64,000 nucleotides of DNA from Pyrocephalus nanus. Lineage: Eukaryota; Chordata; Aves; Passeriformes; Tyrannidae. Within the stretch, counting starts at the first letter, position 1; every line of letters begins with the position of its first letter. The notes beneath the pieces are model-generated. The model saw nothing but the letters and a program-made list of their open reading frames with translations, had not been told where the DNA came from and searched no databases. Both the position numbers and the translations under genes were made by a program. The stretch lies in assembly GCA_038380795.1 (NCBI GenBank), contig CM076266.1, positions 17,458,145 through 17,522,144 of the forward strand, given 5' to 3'. Below, in pieces: positions 14,086-26,900 of the stretch.

Positions 14086-14360
14086 AGGCCACGGCAGGGC
14101 AGGGCGGAGCACGCTGCGCTAAACGGAGGGCGGCCGCCTTCGCGACCTCTTGTCAGGCATCGCTGAGTCCCTCACCCAACACTCAGCCTTACCCTAGCGA
14201 CCTTTAGGATACCTCCTGACCCGTCCCTCCCGTCCGTGGCTACAGCCGTGAGCCAAGCGCCGGCCGGCAGGGAGCGATGCCGCTGTGCGGGGCGAGGGCC
14301 GCGGCCGGGCCGTTCCCGGGCGCTCCGTGCCCTCTGCTGGCGGCCTCCAGCCTGCCTCCT
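14086..14360. promoter_or_regulatory. Isolated intergenic CpG island
   Basis: A short GC-rich, CpG-dense patch (about 28 CpG by eye) stands in AT-rich DNA 13 kb downstream of the TBX20 stop and 12 kb upstream of the DPY19L1 start. It contains ggcggccgcc, gccggccggc and gccgcggccgggcc. Neither flank has a recognised coding exon. It may be an enhancer or insulator CpG island, or the promoter of a non-coding RNA. No TATA box is evident. Confidence 0.65.
14327..14345 (-). promoter_or_regulatory. CTCF-like binding motif, - strand orientation
   Basis: The + strand reads gtgccctctgctggcggcc; its reverse complement contains CCAGCAGAGGGC, a close match to the core CTCF consensus CCASYAGRGGGC. It sits at the edge of the isolated CpG patch. 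The motif is seen directly; occupancy is inference. Confidence 0.6.
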
Positions 14361-15924
14361 GTGGATTTTCCCGGATTTCCTACCAGGTCCTCAGGTGCAA
14401 AATCCACGTGGTGACTGAAAAGGGTGCTGGCCTGCATCAGCATATCTATTTATGCCCCTTAAATTGATTAGGATTTCCTCTGGTTTGTTTTTATCTCAGC
14501 AGTTTTGTTTGGTTGTTGTCTACTTACTGGTTGGATGGCATCCAGAAAGCCATAAACTGTAATGCCCTTTTGGATTACGGATGGTAACACATATATATTT
14601 TTTAACTCTCTTATTTTCAGCAAATATCAGTGTTGTCTGCAATAAATGAACCTGAACAAGAGAAAAGAGTTAGCTCGTATCCACTACTTCTAATTTCTGC
14701 CAGGCAGATGAAACAAGTCTATCAGTCTGTGCCTTAACAAAGAAGTAATCTTTAAATACTTTTGGAACATGTATTTAACACCATACCAGGCAGGAAATAC
14801 ACAGCCTGATTTTCATTTACACAAAAGGCAATTTATAAAGCTCAGGAAGCCTTGCAAGGATTAAAGCAGATGTCTGCACCCACTTAAGAGCTTTCTTTCC
14901 ACACCAGTGTTGTGTAACTGAATAGTTGTTCAGGCCTTGCTGCTGCTGAACCGGGTAAGTGTGCCACACCTAACACCTCACTCAGGGCAAAACTATGTAG
15001 ATTGCATGTTTGCATACAGATGCACGTATTTTTTTTGGTGGCAATCATTTTCATACGCTTGCAGCCCTTCACTTTGAGTCTCACAAAGCATGCTGATGGT
15101 GAGCTATAAAGAGACCTGATTTATTCTCTTGCAGTGGTCTCAACATTTTTCCCTCTTTTCCTTCCACGTATTGCAGTGATATAAATTGTTATTGATACAG
15201 AAGCCACCCAAATACAAATACACACCCAACTATTTTAAAGTGTGATGTTGAATTAGGTTGAAATTGGCTAAACTGTAAAGAATCATTTGGTATAATTAGA
15301 CAAAGATATATAATATATACAGAGACTTATTTCTTTAGGTAACTGAGTAAAAATCATGAGCTTAAGAACTTATTTTCCTCTTTAATCTTCATGATTTTGG
15401 ATTTTACATTCAAGTGGACACAACGAAAGAAATGGATTCAGCCCCTGAAATGGATGACTCAGTCTCTCAGAAAGGATCAGGTTGTCTCAGCTGAACTCCA
15501 TAGTGAAATGGGAATAAATACGTTTTAATAGAAATGCTGATACCCAGAGCATGTGTCTGCCATAGCCCTACCATCTCTGGTGAGTAAAAACATATGACTG
15601 GTCTTGAGTTTGAATTCCTTCTTCTTCCAAGCCATATCTGGGGAGCTTTTTAGAAATAGGAGGGCTATACCATAAAAAAGAAGATTCCATTAGTGCTAAA
15701 ATTACAGGGACTGTGACAAAAGCATAGGGCAAGTCTGGAGAGTAAAGCAGAGATAAGACAGAAACCTGACAGTATTTATTGAGGTCAAGCTTACAACAAG
15801 AGAAATGTGAGAAAAACTTCAAGGTGCAGTTGCAATCTTTCTTCTTGTAAGGCATCTGTAGGTGTGAACTCCTTTGTCTGCTTTCCTTCATGTTTAAGGG
15901 GTGCAGTTCTTCTATTTTCTTCTA

Positions 15925-16071
15925 TGAAGTTTAACAAGGGCAAGTGCAGGATTCTGCACCTGGGACAGGGCAAACCTGGTTGTGTGTATAGACAAAGGAA
16001 CAAGAGGCTGGAGAGCAGTGCTGCAGAAAGGGACCTGGGGGTCCTGGTTGATGGCAAGTTGAATATGATTC
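15925..16071 (+). mobile_element. CR1 LINE fragment (sense), reverse transcriptase 3' region
   Basis: The text atgaagtttaacaagggcaa, then gtgcaggattctgcacctgg, and later gaaagggacctgggggtcc followed by tggttgatggcaagttgaat is diagnostic for the avian CR1 ORF2 end (peptides like KFNKGKCRILHLG and ERDLGVLVDGKLN). Frame 15,807-16,157 crosses it, but it is a short remnant. The match ends abruptly near 16,071, so the copy is broken at both ends. Confidence 0.85.
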
Positions 16072-17394
16072 CGTTTCAGGTGGTAGTGAAAATGATGAAG
16101 GAGGACCATAAACATGCTCCCCACCAGACCTTTGGGACTTACTTGTGGAAATCCTGAGGAGGAAGAGACCTCAACTCAGTTCTAAAGAAAACAGCAGCAA
16201 AAATCCATCACACAAGAGACAGAGACCCATTCTTGAACACAGGCAATAGAGTGAATATGATTCTTTGAGAAAGAAATATTTATGGTATCCTTGGGTAGAG
16301 AAGGTACACAGAAGGATGACTTCTCAATCTCTTGCATTACATGAAAAAATTAATTATGGTTTTTAATTTGACTGAGCTTTTACACATCCTTGGGAGTATG
16401 AGATCTTGGGGCCTCTGAACTACTATAAGTAGCAGGACAGGAGATCCAGGTTCTAGGGCCAAAATTCACTCCAGATTTAGGTATTTCTTTTCTACTTGTA
16501 GCACTCCTTTAAAAACATATGGACCACTGAAAATAGCAGAATCTCTGTTGGAGTTAGGACTCTGTTGCACTTGCACATTCAAGGTTATTTTCCAATATGA
16601 CTTTTCCTCCCTCTTTCTTTCTTTGTTGTCTGACTTTTCATTTTCTTCCTCATTTATTGCCTGTCCCTCTTCATTCTTATTCCACATACATGACCCCTGT
16701 TCTCACTGCTATTAATCAGTTACTGTCACAAGTCCCTTCCTTCCTTGTTTATCACTCATTTTAGATCATCCACTGTACTTACAAAGTAGATCTGTGGCAG
16801 ACCCATTAGTGAAACTCGTGTGCCTCTTTAAGACCCAAGCTAGTTTTTAACTGCACACTCAGTGTTTCCTCTTTCTTATTCTGCTCTCCCACATCAAAAG
16901 AAAATAATAAGTAAATATTACAGGTATGTCCTTGCTCTTTTGCTTTCAGAGTTCTTTCTGTTTTCTTGTTTGGTTTCTCTTTGATTTTTCATGTGTTGCC
17001 AAAATCTGAAGGCGTTGCCGATTTTTTTAATTGTAGAGACCGATAATCTCCAAGTTACAAACAACCTTCATGATAAACAACCAGGGAATGGTATATCAGG
17101 GTAATAATTGCATTTTCCTTGGTATATGAAGAGCTGGGTGGTCTCCAGCTCAAAGCTGGGTCAGGGCATACTTGGGATGAAATTTTTTCATAAGTACTCA
17201 TTGAGGGATTAGCTGGTATATAATAATAAAAAGGGAAGGGATCGTCAGAGATCATCTCCTTGGCTCAAGCCAAGATCAGTTTATAATTAAACCACCTCTG
17301 AAAGATGTTTATCTTACTTCCTTGTAAGAAGCCCCAACAATGGAGATTTTGCAGGTCCTTTAAATTTCTGATGCTTAACTATTCTTTTCTTAGA

Positions 17395-17545
17395 AATTGG
17401 CCCTAATGTCTAACCTGACCCAGACTGAAATTTTAGCTCCTCACTACTTATCCAGCACTTCTGTCTCCTCTTGTAGCAACCTTTTGCCTATTTGAAAACT
17501 GATACTGCATTCCCTCTGATTACTCCTTCTCCAGGCTATTTTTCA
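17395..17545 (-). mobile_element. Old CR1/L3-type fragment (antisense)
   Basis: The + strand reads ccctaatgtctaacctgacc and later agcaaccttttgcctatttg, then attactccttctccaggct, which resembles the reverse complement of the CR1 3' region ('cctggagaagag... tctaca... ggttagatatt'). Divergence is strong, suggesting an ancient insertion. Confidence 0.6.
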
Positions 17546-19533
17546 CATCTTCCTTGTGTAGACTTCAGGGGGATTTTCTGCTGTGTTTATGTGCTTGGTG
17601 GAGGTGGAAATCTGCTTTGCAACTACTGCTGCTGATGTAAAATAAGAATGACAGTAAGGGGTAAAGGAGATTAGGAAAACTCCCTATCCTTCAGTGGGTC
17701 CATATCTTTGCCAAAGTGCAGTGTTCATTACTAGACACATTCCTTTAACTGAGATCTCACCAGTGCTAACTGGAGTTAATAGATGACTTCATGAGTGAGA
17801 TATGAAACTCCTTTTCACATACTCCAGTGTAAGATTTTTTTTTCCTAGAGCTACAACACTGTAGACCGTTTGACTCTAATATAAGAGATTTTTTATCAGT
17901 CTACTGTAAAGTAAGACTGTCATAATTTATTTTGCATTTTTTCCTCTGCAGTTTTCCTAATAATGCTGGCAATAAGGCTTATAATGACAGCTGAAATGTG
18001 GATGTTCTGTGCTGCTTGCAAAATGCAATTCTGCATATGTATGAGGTATGATAACAGAAAATTACTTTAAACATGTTACGGTAGCTTGTGAGTTGTTAGT
18101 AGGCAATGAATCCTTGCAGGGCAGCCCTGGAGCTCATTCTGGAATGTCAGCTCTGCTCAGTATCAGTGAAATTCTCTGTAACTCTGTGATGAGACAGTTG
18201 CATGGAAGAAATAGCTAAAGACAAGTAAGTCTTTTGAAATATGCCTTCCATGCCCAACACTGCTGGGTTTTTTTAGTATTTTATAGATGCTTTTTAGATA
18301 TATGTGCATGGAAACACATACATTTGTATGTGTGCACTTGAAAGTGCATTGTTTAGTGAATTCTCATTTTGCTATCAGGCTACCAGGAGAAAATGAATGC
18401 TGTCCTATATGCAGGCTTCAATCCACCATCAATATGTACATTGATGTATATCACCAGTGTAATCTCTCCGGAAGGTAAATCCTCTGAACTCCTACGTGTC
18501 ATGCTATGGGGAATCATGCTACAAAATACTCCACTGGGAAACAAGTTGTAGCACCTTGAGGAGCTGGAGTGGCTGCACATGCCTTATGAAACAGTAAGTC
18601 AGCTGCTGCTCTCTGAGCATAATGAGTTGTTCTGTCAAGCAAAAAAAAAAAAAAAAGAGAATGTGAAACAAACAGTATATTTAAGAAGAAAATGTTCCCC
18701 CTCCCCCTCACATAACCCCTTCAGTGCTACCTGCTGCACGCTTCTTGAGAAGTGGGCTAGGCTAAGGATTTTTGTCGGCTATAGATACTTCTTTTGATTT
18801 GAATTCTCTTTGCTAAGGTCAAAAGGAAGGAGGATTTCCTAGCGGTAGGGATGGGGTGGACAGAGCAGCCCACATCTTGTGTAGAGGCTTTCAGGGTGAG
18901 AGAGGGAGTGTCACAAAGGGTATGTGGTTACTTGTGAGCAATGCGTTGGTGTGAGGGCAAGGATGGTCCCAAGCTCACTTGCAGGACATCTGTGGTGCTC
19001 CAGGCAACCCTCATGAGGAAGTGAAATTACCTAAAGTTCCACACACCAGTCATGAAGAGAGATGGTGAAGGGAAACACAAACGGAAGAGGAGTTTGTAAA
19101 GGACACCTCTGTATGTTATAGGTGATTTGTATCTGCAGAGCCAGAATCAGCACCTGGAGCAATACAAATCTGTGGCAGATGGATTTACAGTTTGTACTTG
19201 AAACACAGGCCTGATTCTTCTTACTTTGCATGCATGTAGAAGCGTTTCCTCATGTAGAATTACTCAACATTTACAAGTCAGCTGTGATTAAAGCTCTGCA
19301 TAGATCAGGGGCTTAATTTAAATTATCAGCAACTCTGACAAAGCAGCATTAGAGTCAGCAAGAAATGACAATGGCCTGTGCAATCAATCAAACAACCTAG
19401 ACATGGCCTGCTAGTCTAGATGAAAGTGTATATTGAGACAGAAATGAATGTGTTAATTCCGGGGAAGGAAAAAGTATATTATCACTTGGCATAGTTTTTA
19501 ACTATGACGATGCAGAAGTAAAGAGGATGCTTT

Positions 19534-19551
19534 GGACAGTAGAGGGCACTG
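19534..19551 (+). promoter_or_regulatory. CTCF-like binding motif, + strand orientation
   Basis: ggacagtagagggcactg carries CAGTAGAGGGCAC, matching the CTCF core consensus CASYAGRGGGCRS. It lies 5.2 kb from the oppositely oriented motif at 14.33 kb. Together they form a divergent pair. Only the motif is seen; binding is not known. Confidence 0.55.
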
Positions 19552-22500
19552 TAACCTCAAAAATAAGCTCCAAAATGGGCTTTAGTTGTACCTATTTGTG
19601 AGCAAAGTTGACGGGACACAAACAAATGCTGTATTCCAACTGAAAATGTGCACTATTTGTTTAATAGTAGTTCAGAAGACTAGAGAGGCAATGTGAAAAA
19701 GCAAGGGAAGGACACAAGGATAGGTAGTGTAAAGCCATGATGCCTACAAATACTCACATGAGAAATTGAAAGAAAGGGATGAATTCCATCAAGTTGCTTG
19801 ACACTGTGGTACAACTTTATGTTTAGGGAACACAGCCTTTAAAGGCTGATTATTGTTAACAAGGTTTAAGAATGTATCATGAAAGCACACAAGTATTCAG
19901 GATCATGCTTTGAGGCAGATTATCAAGAACTGAAAAAGTGAGGAAGAAGATGAGATGTAACTCTTGCTGCTGCAAGTCACCAACAGGGACAATGTCCTAT
20001 TTTTATTTTTCTATGGGTATAAATTAAAGGGTTTGTAGCATCGGCAACTTTTTTCTTTTCTTGATAAGGTACCCAGTAAAAAGACAAGATTTATCAAGAA
20101 AGCATAAGAAGGGCCCTGCAGCCCTTGAAGTGACCATGTTAGTCACCTCAGTTTTTCATAAAGAATTCACCTTTTCTCAGTCATGTAAAAGACCCAAACA
20201 GCATTCCCGAGCCACATCTTTATTTATCATTTAAGGGGTACTCGCTGTGTAGGATTATCTTGCTTTCAGTCTGGTCTGCCATTTTGCTTAGTTTACCAAA
20301 GGTACTTTTTACTGCTGTTTTAATCTGCCTTTTCTCTACCTTCAGTAACTAGGGCAGCATAGCACGTACTGAAATCTCCACCAAAATGAGTGTCAGGTTA
20401 AGCAAAGTGTGAAACAGAAACAAACTTGTTAACATCTGAACAGGTAAGCTTAGACCCTGCTGCTGTTTCTGATATAGCTGTTTGTATTTCACAGTGGTCC
20501 ACAAGCTTCTCTCACTCTTGCCAAAACAGATTTGCCAGTAAATCTCCATCAGTGTAGATTTACTGACTTCAATACGGCAACGTATTTCAAGAGCCCTACT
20601 GTTTCTCACATCTGGTTGCTCTGCCAGTCGTTCACTGATAAACTAATCTGTGAGCACTTCCAGATCATTGTTTTTCTCCTGTTTCTATTCTAAGTCCGTT
20701 GCTGGCCCTCCTGTATTTCCACCATAAATATTGTCCATATTCTCAATCTCACGAGGGAGCATCTGCCATGAAAAGTAGCCCAGCCCATGTTCACATGGTC
20801 CTGTTCTGTTGTTTTCACTTCGCTCCTGCTTGTCGCTGCAGGACTGCTACTTAGAGACACAGCAGATAAACACTGACTCCACAAAAAATTGAAACCACAG
20901 TGGCTAGTAAATCAGGTTAGGGGAAGCTGGATTCATCATTTCTGCTTGTAACAGTGAGTTCTGGGGTCCTCAGGTAACTTACTCTACAATTTTCTCCTGC
21001 AAAGTAAAGCATAATGAGATGCAGTTGCTGTGGCTGTGAATCATGGCATCTATGCCAAATTAACATGACTACTCACAGTGGCCAAATGCCACACAATGAG
21101 AGTGTGGAGCGTACAGTAAGAGATCTTCATTTTGAAAGCTGTAAGGAGATTATGTCATGCAGAGGAGTTAAAAGTCCTCAGGGCAGTGAAGAATTACAGA
21201 AACGTTCCAGGCCTCAGTTGGGAGGAAATGATCACACTCCATGCTTTAGGAAGGGGCATTGGCAAATCTCACAAATCAGCTGCTCAATAGGACAAGTGCA
21301 TGGCTGTGCTGCTTTCATCATTCTGTCTACAGCAAGGAAAGAAAGGTAACTGGAGATATGTTAATCCTAGAAGGTTCCCAGTGTAGCCTAAATTTTTTTC
21401 CTGCTGGTCATAGTATTTAGTGTCCTTTTTTCTTTAGTTATTTTTTTTTCAGAGCTCAGGGAAGCATTTAAGTTGGCATGAATATATAGTACTGGAAACT
21501 GAAAGCCAACAAATCTGAAAAAGTCTAGTGGAGACTAATTAGGTTTTCTGACTCAGTAATGTTCTTCAGTGTTATTCTGGCAGCAGGAAGTTTTAGACTT
21601 AAAATCACTGTCATAGAAATGAAGGAAGTAATTTCTGTGTCAAAGAAAGAATGGCCTTTGGGACCTCTCCTTCTAAATACGTGATTTTTTTGTTGTTGTT
21701 CTTGTTGCCAGGGTGGACAAGCTGGGCAAATTGTTCTTATTTGTTTCTCTTAGAAACAAGTTTTTGCTTGTTTGAGCAGTTAGCCATACAGACACAGATG
21801 TTCCAGTTCTCTATAGTTTTACATATATATAGTTAAAATGCAACTACAACTTTAAAAGTGAGAGAAGATACATATGAACATAGATATGCAAGTAGAGATC
21901 AGATTGCTGTATAAATAACTCACCAGAAGCATATTTTTCCTTCTTCAGGATGTAGGCAATATATGTTTAAAGGGGTTAACTCCAGGGGGAATACTGATAT
22001 CATGCAGAAAGTGAAGTGGTCCCACAATGCTGTTAAATAGGACAAGATACAACTATAGTAGTTTGCAACTGCATTCTGCTGGAGTTTTTTTTCTGCCAGA
22101 TTCCTCCAAGGGCAGTCCAGCAATTTTACTTCTGCCTTAAGAGATTCCTTTGCCTTCTGCACTTCTATTCATCCTGGTCTTCACAAGAAGAGGTCCCAGC
22201 TATTTCTGTTCCCATAAAGTTCTTTCTGTAAGTAAGAACTTGTCTGCTCAGCTTTGAGTAAAGCTCAATCAGTATTAATAATGAGTTAAGTCAGATATGG
22301 CCATATGGTGTGGAGCTCAAAACCTTCTAACTTCCCGGCTAGTTACCTGGGGCTCTGAGCTCCACATTGCTGCAGCTCTGTTGCTGTCAGCACTCAAAAT
22401 GACTAGTTTGATGCTAGGCTGAGCACATCTAACCATGCAGCAGTCACATAATTGTTTGATGAAGTGACGTACTTTCCAGAACATGCTAACCTTGGATTAA

Positions 22501-25500
22501 ATAAACCAAGGAAAAAGAGCCTGAAGTTCCCTAACTTGCTACAATGCAGTCCTGCTATTATTAAGTCTGCTGCTGAACGTGTGAAAGTGTGTGGGATCAA
22601 CACAAACTTCACAGAAGCAAAGCCCCATGGTAGGTGGCAATGGCAGGCTTGTCAGAAAATCTGCAGAATGTGCTCTGAGGCTGTGCCACTGGAACAAACC
22701 AGAGCAATACAAAAAACATCATTATAGATTGAAAAAGGGAATCTCTACAGGCACTCTTATTTGGATCACCTCGGGAGAGAGAAGGGGTTTGTATTGCTTA
22801 TAAACTGTAAAGTAAAGGTCTCACTTGAGGCGAGAGGGAGAACTGGCGTCAAGAAACAGTACAGAAGATGAGAATGAGTGGAGAAAAAGAAAGCAAGCTC
22901 TGGACTATTTGGTAATGAGGTGTGCCTGTCCAGTGTCCTGAGGAATGAATAATATTAGAGAATACATAGGAACTGCCAAAGCCAGTGTGTTTCACTTGCA
23001 CAGTCTCATTCCTGAGGACTATGACTTATCTCCTTTGACAGTGTGCCACAATCACTATCCAACTGAGGTTGCTGATTTCTATCAGAGTGATCTGGAAATA
23101 TGAAGAGACAGTCCAGTAATCATGGAAGATGTGTGGGCAAAGAGATAGAGAAGACTTAGCAAAAAGAGGAATGTTGTGCTCCAGGATGCCTTGTCCTGGG
23201 ACAGTAGAAAACTGTGGAGCAACAACTTCCAGATTTTGCACTCCCTGGACAAAAGTTAGGATAAACTGATTAAGATGATGTCTCTCCTGTGGACTTACAT
23301 ATATCCTTCAATACCCTTGAGAGTTAAGAGGAATCAAATTTATTTTCAGAGATATATTTCTTTCCTCTCCTTCCTTTTTGTTATAAACAGCAAGATCTGT
23401 GCTGATTTATTGGAATGACTCTGTTAGCTGTGGTGTGCAGGATTAGTAATGAGCTACTCCATCTGAAACATGATGTTAAGACATTAAAAATAGCGCTTCT
23501 GGAAAAAAATATGAAATTCTTGTGATAATGTAAACCCAAGGTTTATTTCTTACTACTTGTGTCTTACAGATTGAAATGTGTCATTTTATTTTTAGAGGTG
23601 TACTGCTCTACTGCAGCTCTTCTGAAGTAGCGTTGATGGTTTTCTATAGCAATTCATAGTTGCTGAATATGAGCACCTCTACATTTAAAAATGAGAAGTT
23701 CTGTTTTTCCATACTTACAGTAACTTTTAAAATCTTTGGAGTTGTTTAGTAGTATGTGCCTTTGTATCAGATTCTGTGGGTGGTACCTTTTGAAATAGTT
23801 TTAATAGCCTGAAGAGTTTTAATAAAAGAAAACAGCCTGAAGGTAATTGATTTGCTGAAGGCTAGAGCAGGCCCAGTTAACCTCAATGGTTGAGTCATCC
23901 CGCAGCGATTACTTGAACCCTAATAATATCAACCCTTCAAGTTTCTAAGTGTTCCATGTCTCTACTGATTTTGGCAAAAATTGAAAATAGGTCTCAGGAG
24001 CTAAAAATCAGCAGAACATACCATACTGCTCTTTTTCTATGTCGGTTACATGCAAAACTCTCCTTGAAGCCTGTACCCTTCAGTCTCTCAGACGGCAACA
24101 ATAGACTCTGTTGGTTACTAAATTTATGACAAGGCTACTTGATTAAAATCAAATATGAAAAAGAGCAGTCTGTGGAACTTTTGTTCTTGAAAAACAGGTG
24201 GGAAAAATAGCATGTATTCTTCAAACACTTGAAGTGTCTTCCCTTTAATAAGCACAGATAAATGTTTATTGCAATATGAAACTGCTACATGTAATTCACA
24301 TTGGAAGAAGGGCTTGTGTGCTCAGGAGACTGGCTGTTTTATATGAAAAATACTATTTCTTCCTTGCTCACCTTTTGAGATCAACGTAAGACATGGCCTT
24401 TTGCAATTATCTCCCCAAAACAGCTAGTGAAGGGTGATTTTTTTCCTCAGCAAAGAAAGAAATGTGGAGTCAAGAGACACACAGGCCCTCTGTAAGCCCC
24501 ACAGGCATGTTTGTTTGGTACCTTTATAGGTTTGTATCTTTACACCCTTATTGTGATGTAAACAGCCTTCTTACTACCACAAAGACAGCAAAAGCTATCC
24601 TGTCCTTACACATTTGTTACCTCAGTAGCTAAATCTGGACCAAAATTACCTTCCCATGCTAAAAATATTTTAACTGTATATATATAAAAGTATATATATT
24701 ATTGAACAATTTTTTAAATACTTAGTATGGTATTTGCCACATAAGGCTCAAACTGTGTGTTTCACAGGGTAGGATTCATAAAAATCATTAGGAAAAGGAG
24801 ATGAAAATAAAGAGGTTGTAAACATTTTAGAAAGAGTCCTACATCTGTTATGCCAGAAGAAAAGTGTGCAAAAGCCAAGAAAAAGAAGCAGAGTTTCAAA
24901 TGTAGAAAACCTGGGAGCAGAATCAAAAAGAGAAATAAAGAGTGCAGAGGGATAAAGAAAACCCTGAAGACAGCAATGAGGAGCATCTAGGAGGCAAGGA
25001 ATAGAAACGATCAAGATCAAGAAAGGACTTCCAGGGGACAAAAAGAGGTCAGGGAGGAAAGAATGAAATGGATCTGTTTGGAGAGGTTGCAGTTACTGAA
25101 GACATTATATTCTGCTATATTAAATCAACACTATAAAAGTGGTAATTATAATACCTATCAGATGAGCTGCTGCCTAAGCACCATTCTGTGCTGAACAGAA
25201 GAGCACTGATAGGAGGTGGAACAACAGTTTTCTGTAGCTGGGTCTTGTTTGACAGTTGTGCTGTATATTCAACACTCTTCAGAGAACAGTAATTCCAACT
25301 CTTCCAGTAGGAGTTACAGTGGTTGTTGCTGTGAAGCTCCTGAGGAGAACTGCTCTGGAAAAGTTATAAAACACCATCTCAAGGGTCTGCGTTTTGCAGA
25401 ACTTGTGCACAACAGGGCCTTTTAACCTCCGATCCCAAAGCAAGGTTTGGGCAGGAGCTGTCCAGTGCTCCTGGCCTGAGAGGCCACATTGCTGGCACAT

Positions 25501-25640
25501 GGTGAGGCAAACCAATGTTTAAACTCTGTAACGAGGAAGAGGTGGAGGAGGAGGAAGAAGAGTGATTTCTGTGGCGGAAAAGCCCTCAGTACATAGCAAT
25601 AAAAAGCACAGCCAAGTTACCTCTTGGCACTTAAAATTTT

Positions 25641-26900
25641 GGGAATTTGAGAGCGGGGAAGAGAAGGGCTCTTCCAGGGTGGACTCGGTTTAACCGCGAC
25701 GATGCTTACAGAGCTGAACAGCCCTGGAAACGGGAAAAGCAACCAAGAGAAACACCAGCGGCAGGAGGCCACAGCAGCGTGCGGGGCGCGGCAGTCCCGC
25801 CCGCTCGGCTGCCGGCGGGAAAACCGCGACCGCCCCTCTGGGAAGAGAGGGAGGGGGTGAGCGGGAAGAGCTCCGCTCCCGCCTCCTCGTTCTCCTGCTC
25901 CTCCTCCCCGCCTGGCTGAGGGGCGGTGCGTCCGTGAGCGGCGGGGCGGAGCGGGGGCCGCCCCCTCCCCACGTGTCCAGCCGGGCGGAGCGGGCGGCGG
26001 AGCAGGAGCAGGAGCAGGGACCGGCCGCCCCCTCGCCCCGGTACTACGAGCCCGCCGGCTGCGGCTCCGCCCCGTGGCCTCCGGGCCCTGCCAGGGGGTG
26101 GGGGAAGCTCCTTGCCGAGCACCGCCCTCATCGGCTCGGCTCCCCTCCCCTCCGGCGCGGCGCCCTGGCCCCGGCGGGGACTATGCGGAGATGGTCGTCC
26201 CGAGCCGAGGCAGGAACAAAGAGTCGCCGCCGCTCAAGCCTGGGCAGCAGCAACAGCAGCAGCAGTCGCCAGGCGCCAGCCCCAGCCGCGGCCGCCGGCC
26301 GCACTCGCCGGGCAGGCAGCAGCTCTCCGGCGGGGCCCGCGCCATGCGGAAGGGAGGCGGCGGCCGGCGTGGAGCCCGGGGCGACCCCCGGGGACCCTGC
26401 CGGGAGGGGCCCGCGGCAGAGGGGGAGCGGGACCTGCTGGGCCGCGGGCCCCTGAGGCTCCTGCGCGTCTGCGGAGAGCAGCTCCGAGGTGAGGCTCCTA
26501 CCCCGAACCCTGCCCCCTCCCCGCTCCCTCTGCCCCCGCCGGGATGGGACGGGCGGGAGCGCCGTGGGCTGGGTGTCCCGGCACGGCAGGCGAGCCCCCA
26601 TGGCACGCGGTGGCTGTTCCCGGGGCAGGGAGCGCCGGGATGTCCTTCCTCGGGAAGCAGCGGTCCGGGGCCGGCGGGCAGGAAGCGGGCATCCCGCTGG
26701 TCTCCCGGCGGGAGGGAGCGAGGGAGGCGGGAGGGCGGTGTCTGGCACCGCCCGGGGCAGCGGCCGGCCGCGCTCCCGCCCGGCCCGGGCCCGTCCTCCA
26801 GCCCCTCGCGCGGGGAGGGTAAAAAGAGAGAAAAGCTGATAAGACCCACACGGGGATCGGCGAGAACCTGGGGCAAGGGGAAGGGAGTTTTTTTTACCGC
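25641..26900 (+). promoter_or_regulatory. DPY19L1: DPY19L1 CpG-island promoter
   Basis: A strong CpG island covers the region before and through DPY19L1 exon 1. I see GC boxes (gggcgg at 25,921; ggggcgg at 25,943), an E-box CACGTG at 25,970-25,975, a GGAGCA tandem repeat near 25,999-26,018, and no TATA box. This fits a housekeeping-type promoter with dispersed initiation, with the start site probably between about 25,900 and 26,180. The high GC content keeps several frames on both strands open; those are not genes. Confidence 0.8.
26191..26488 (+). CDS. DPY19L1: DPY19L1 exon 1 (residues 1-99)
   Basis: The start chosen is ATG 26191, the first ATG in this frame (upstream in-frame openness depends on GTG only), with G at -3 and G at +4. 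It encodes a basic, low-complexity cytosolic N-terminus beginning [10 protein letters not shown], with a seven-glutamine tract at residues 19-25 (26,245-26,265) and Gly/Arg/Pro-rich sequence, ending RVCGEQLR. The donor is gtgagg at 26,489. It ends in phase 1. The frame stays open past the donor to 26,961 because of GC content. The N-terminus is poorly conserved in this family, so start confidence is moderate. Confidence 0.8.

Larger units (their letters stand above)
14361..25640. other. Intergenic DNA upstream of DPY19L1
   Basis: Mostly AT-rich DNA without a supportable gene. It contains a CR1 fragment at 15.93-16.07 kb, an older antisense CR1 fragment at 17.40-17.55 kb, a second CTCF-like motif at 19.53 kb, an A-run near 18,641 and TA dinucleotide runs near 24,677-24,700. 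The many short frames on both strands have no homology that I recognise and overlap each other, so none is annotated. Confidence 0.6.
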
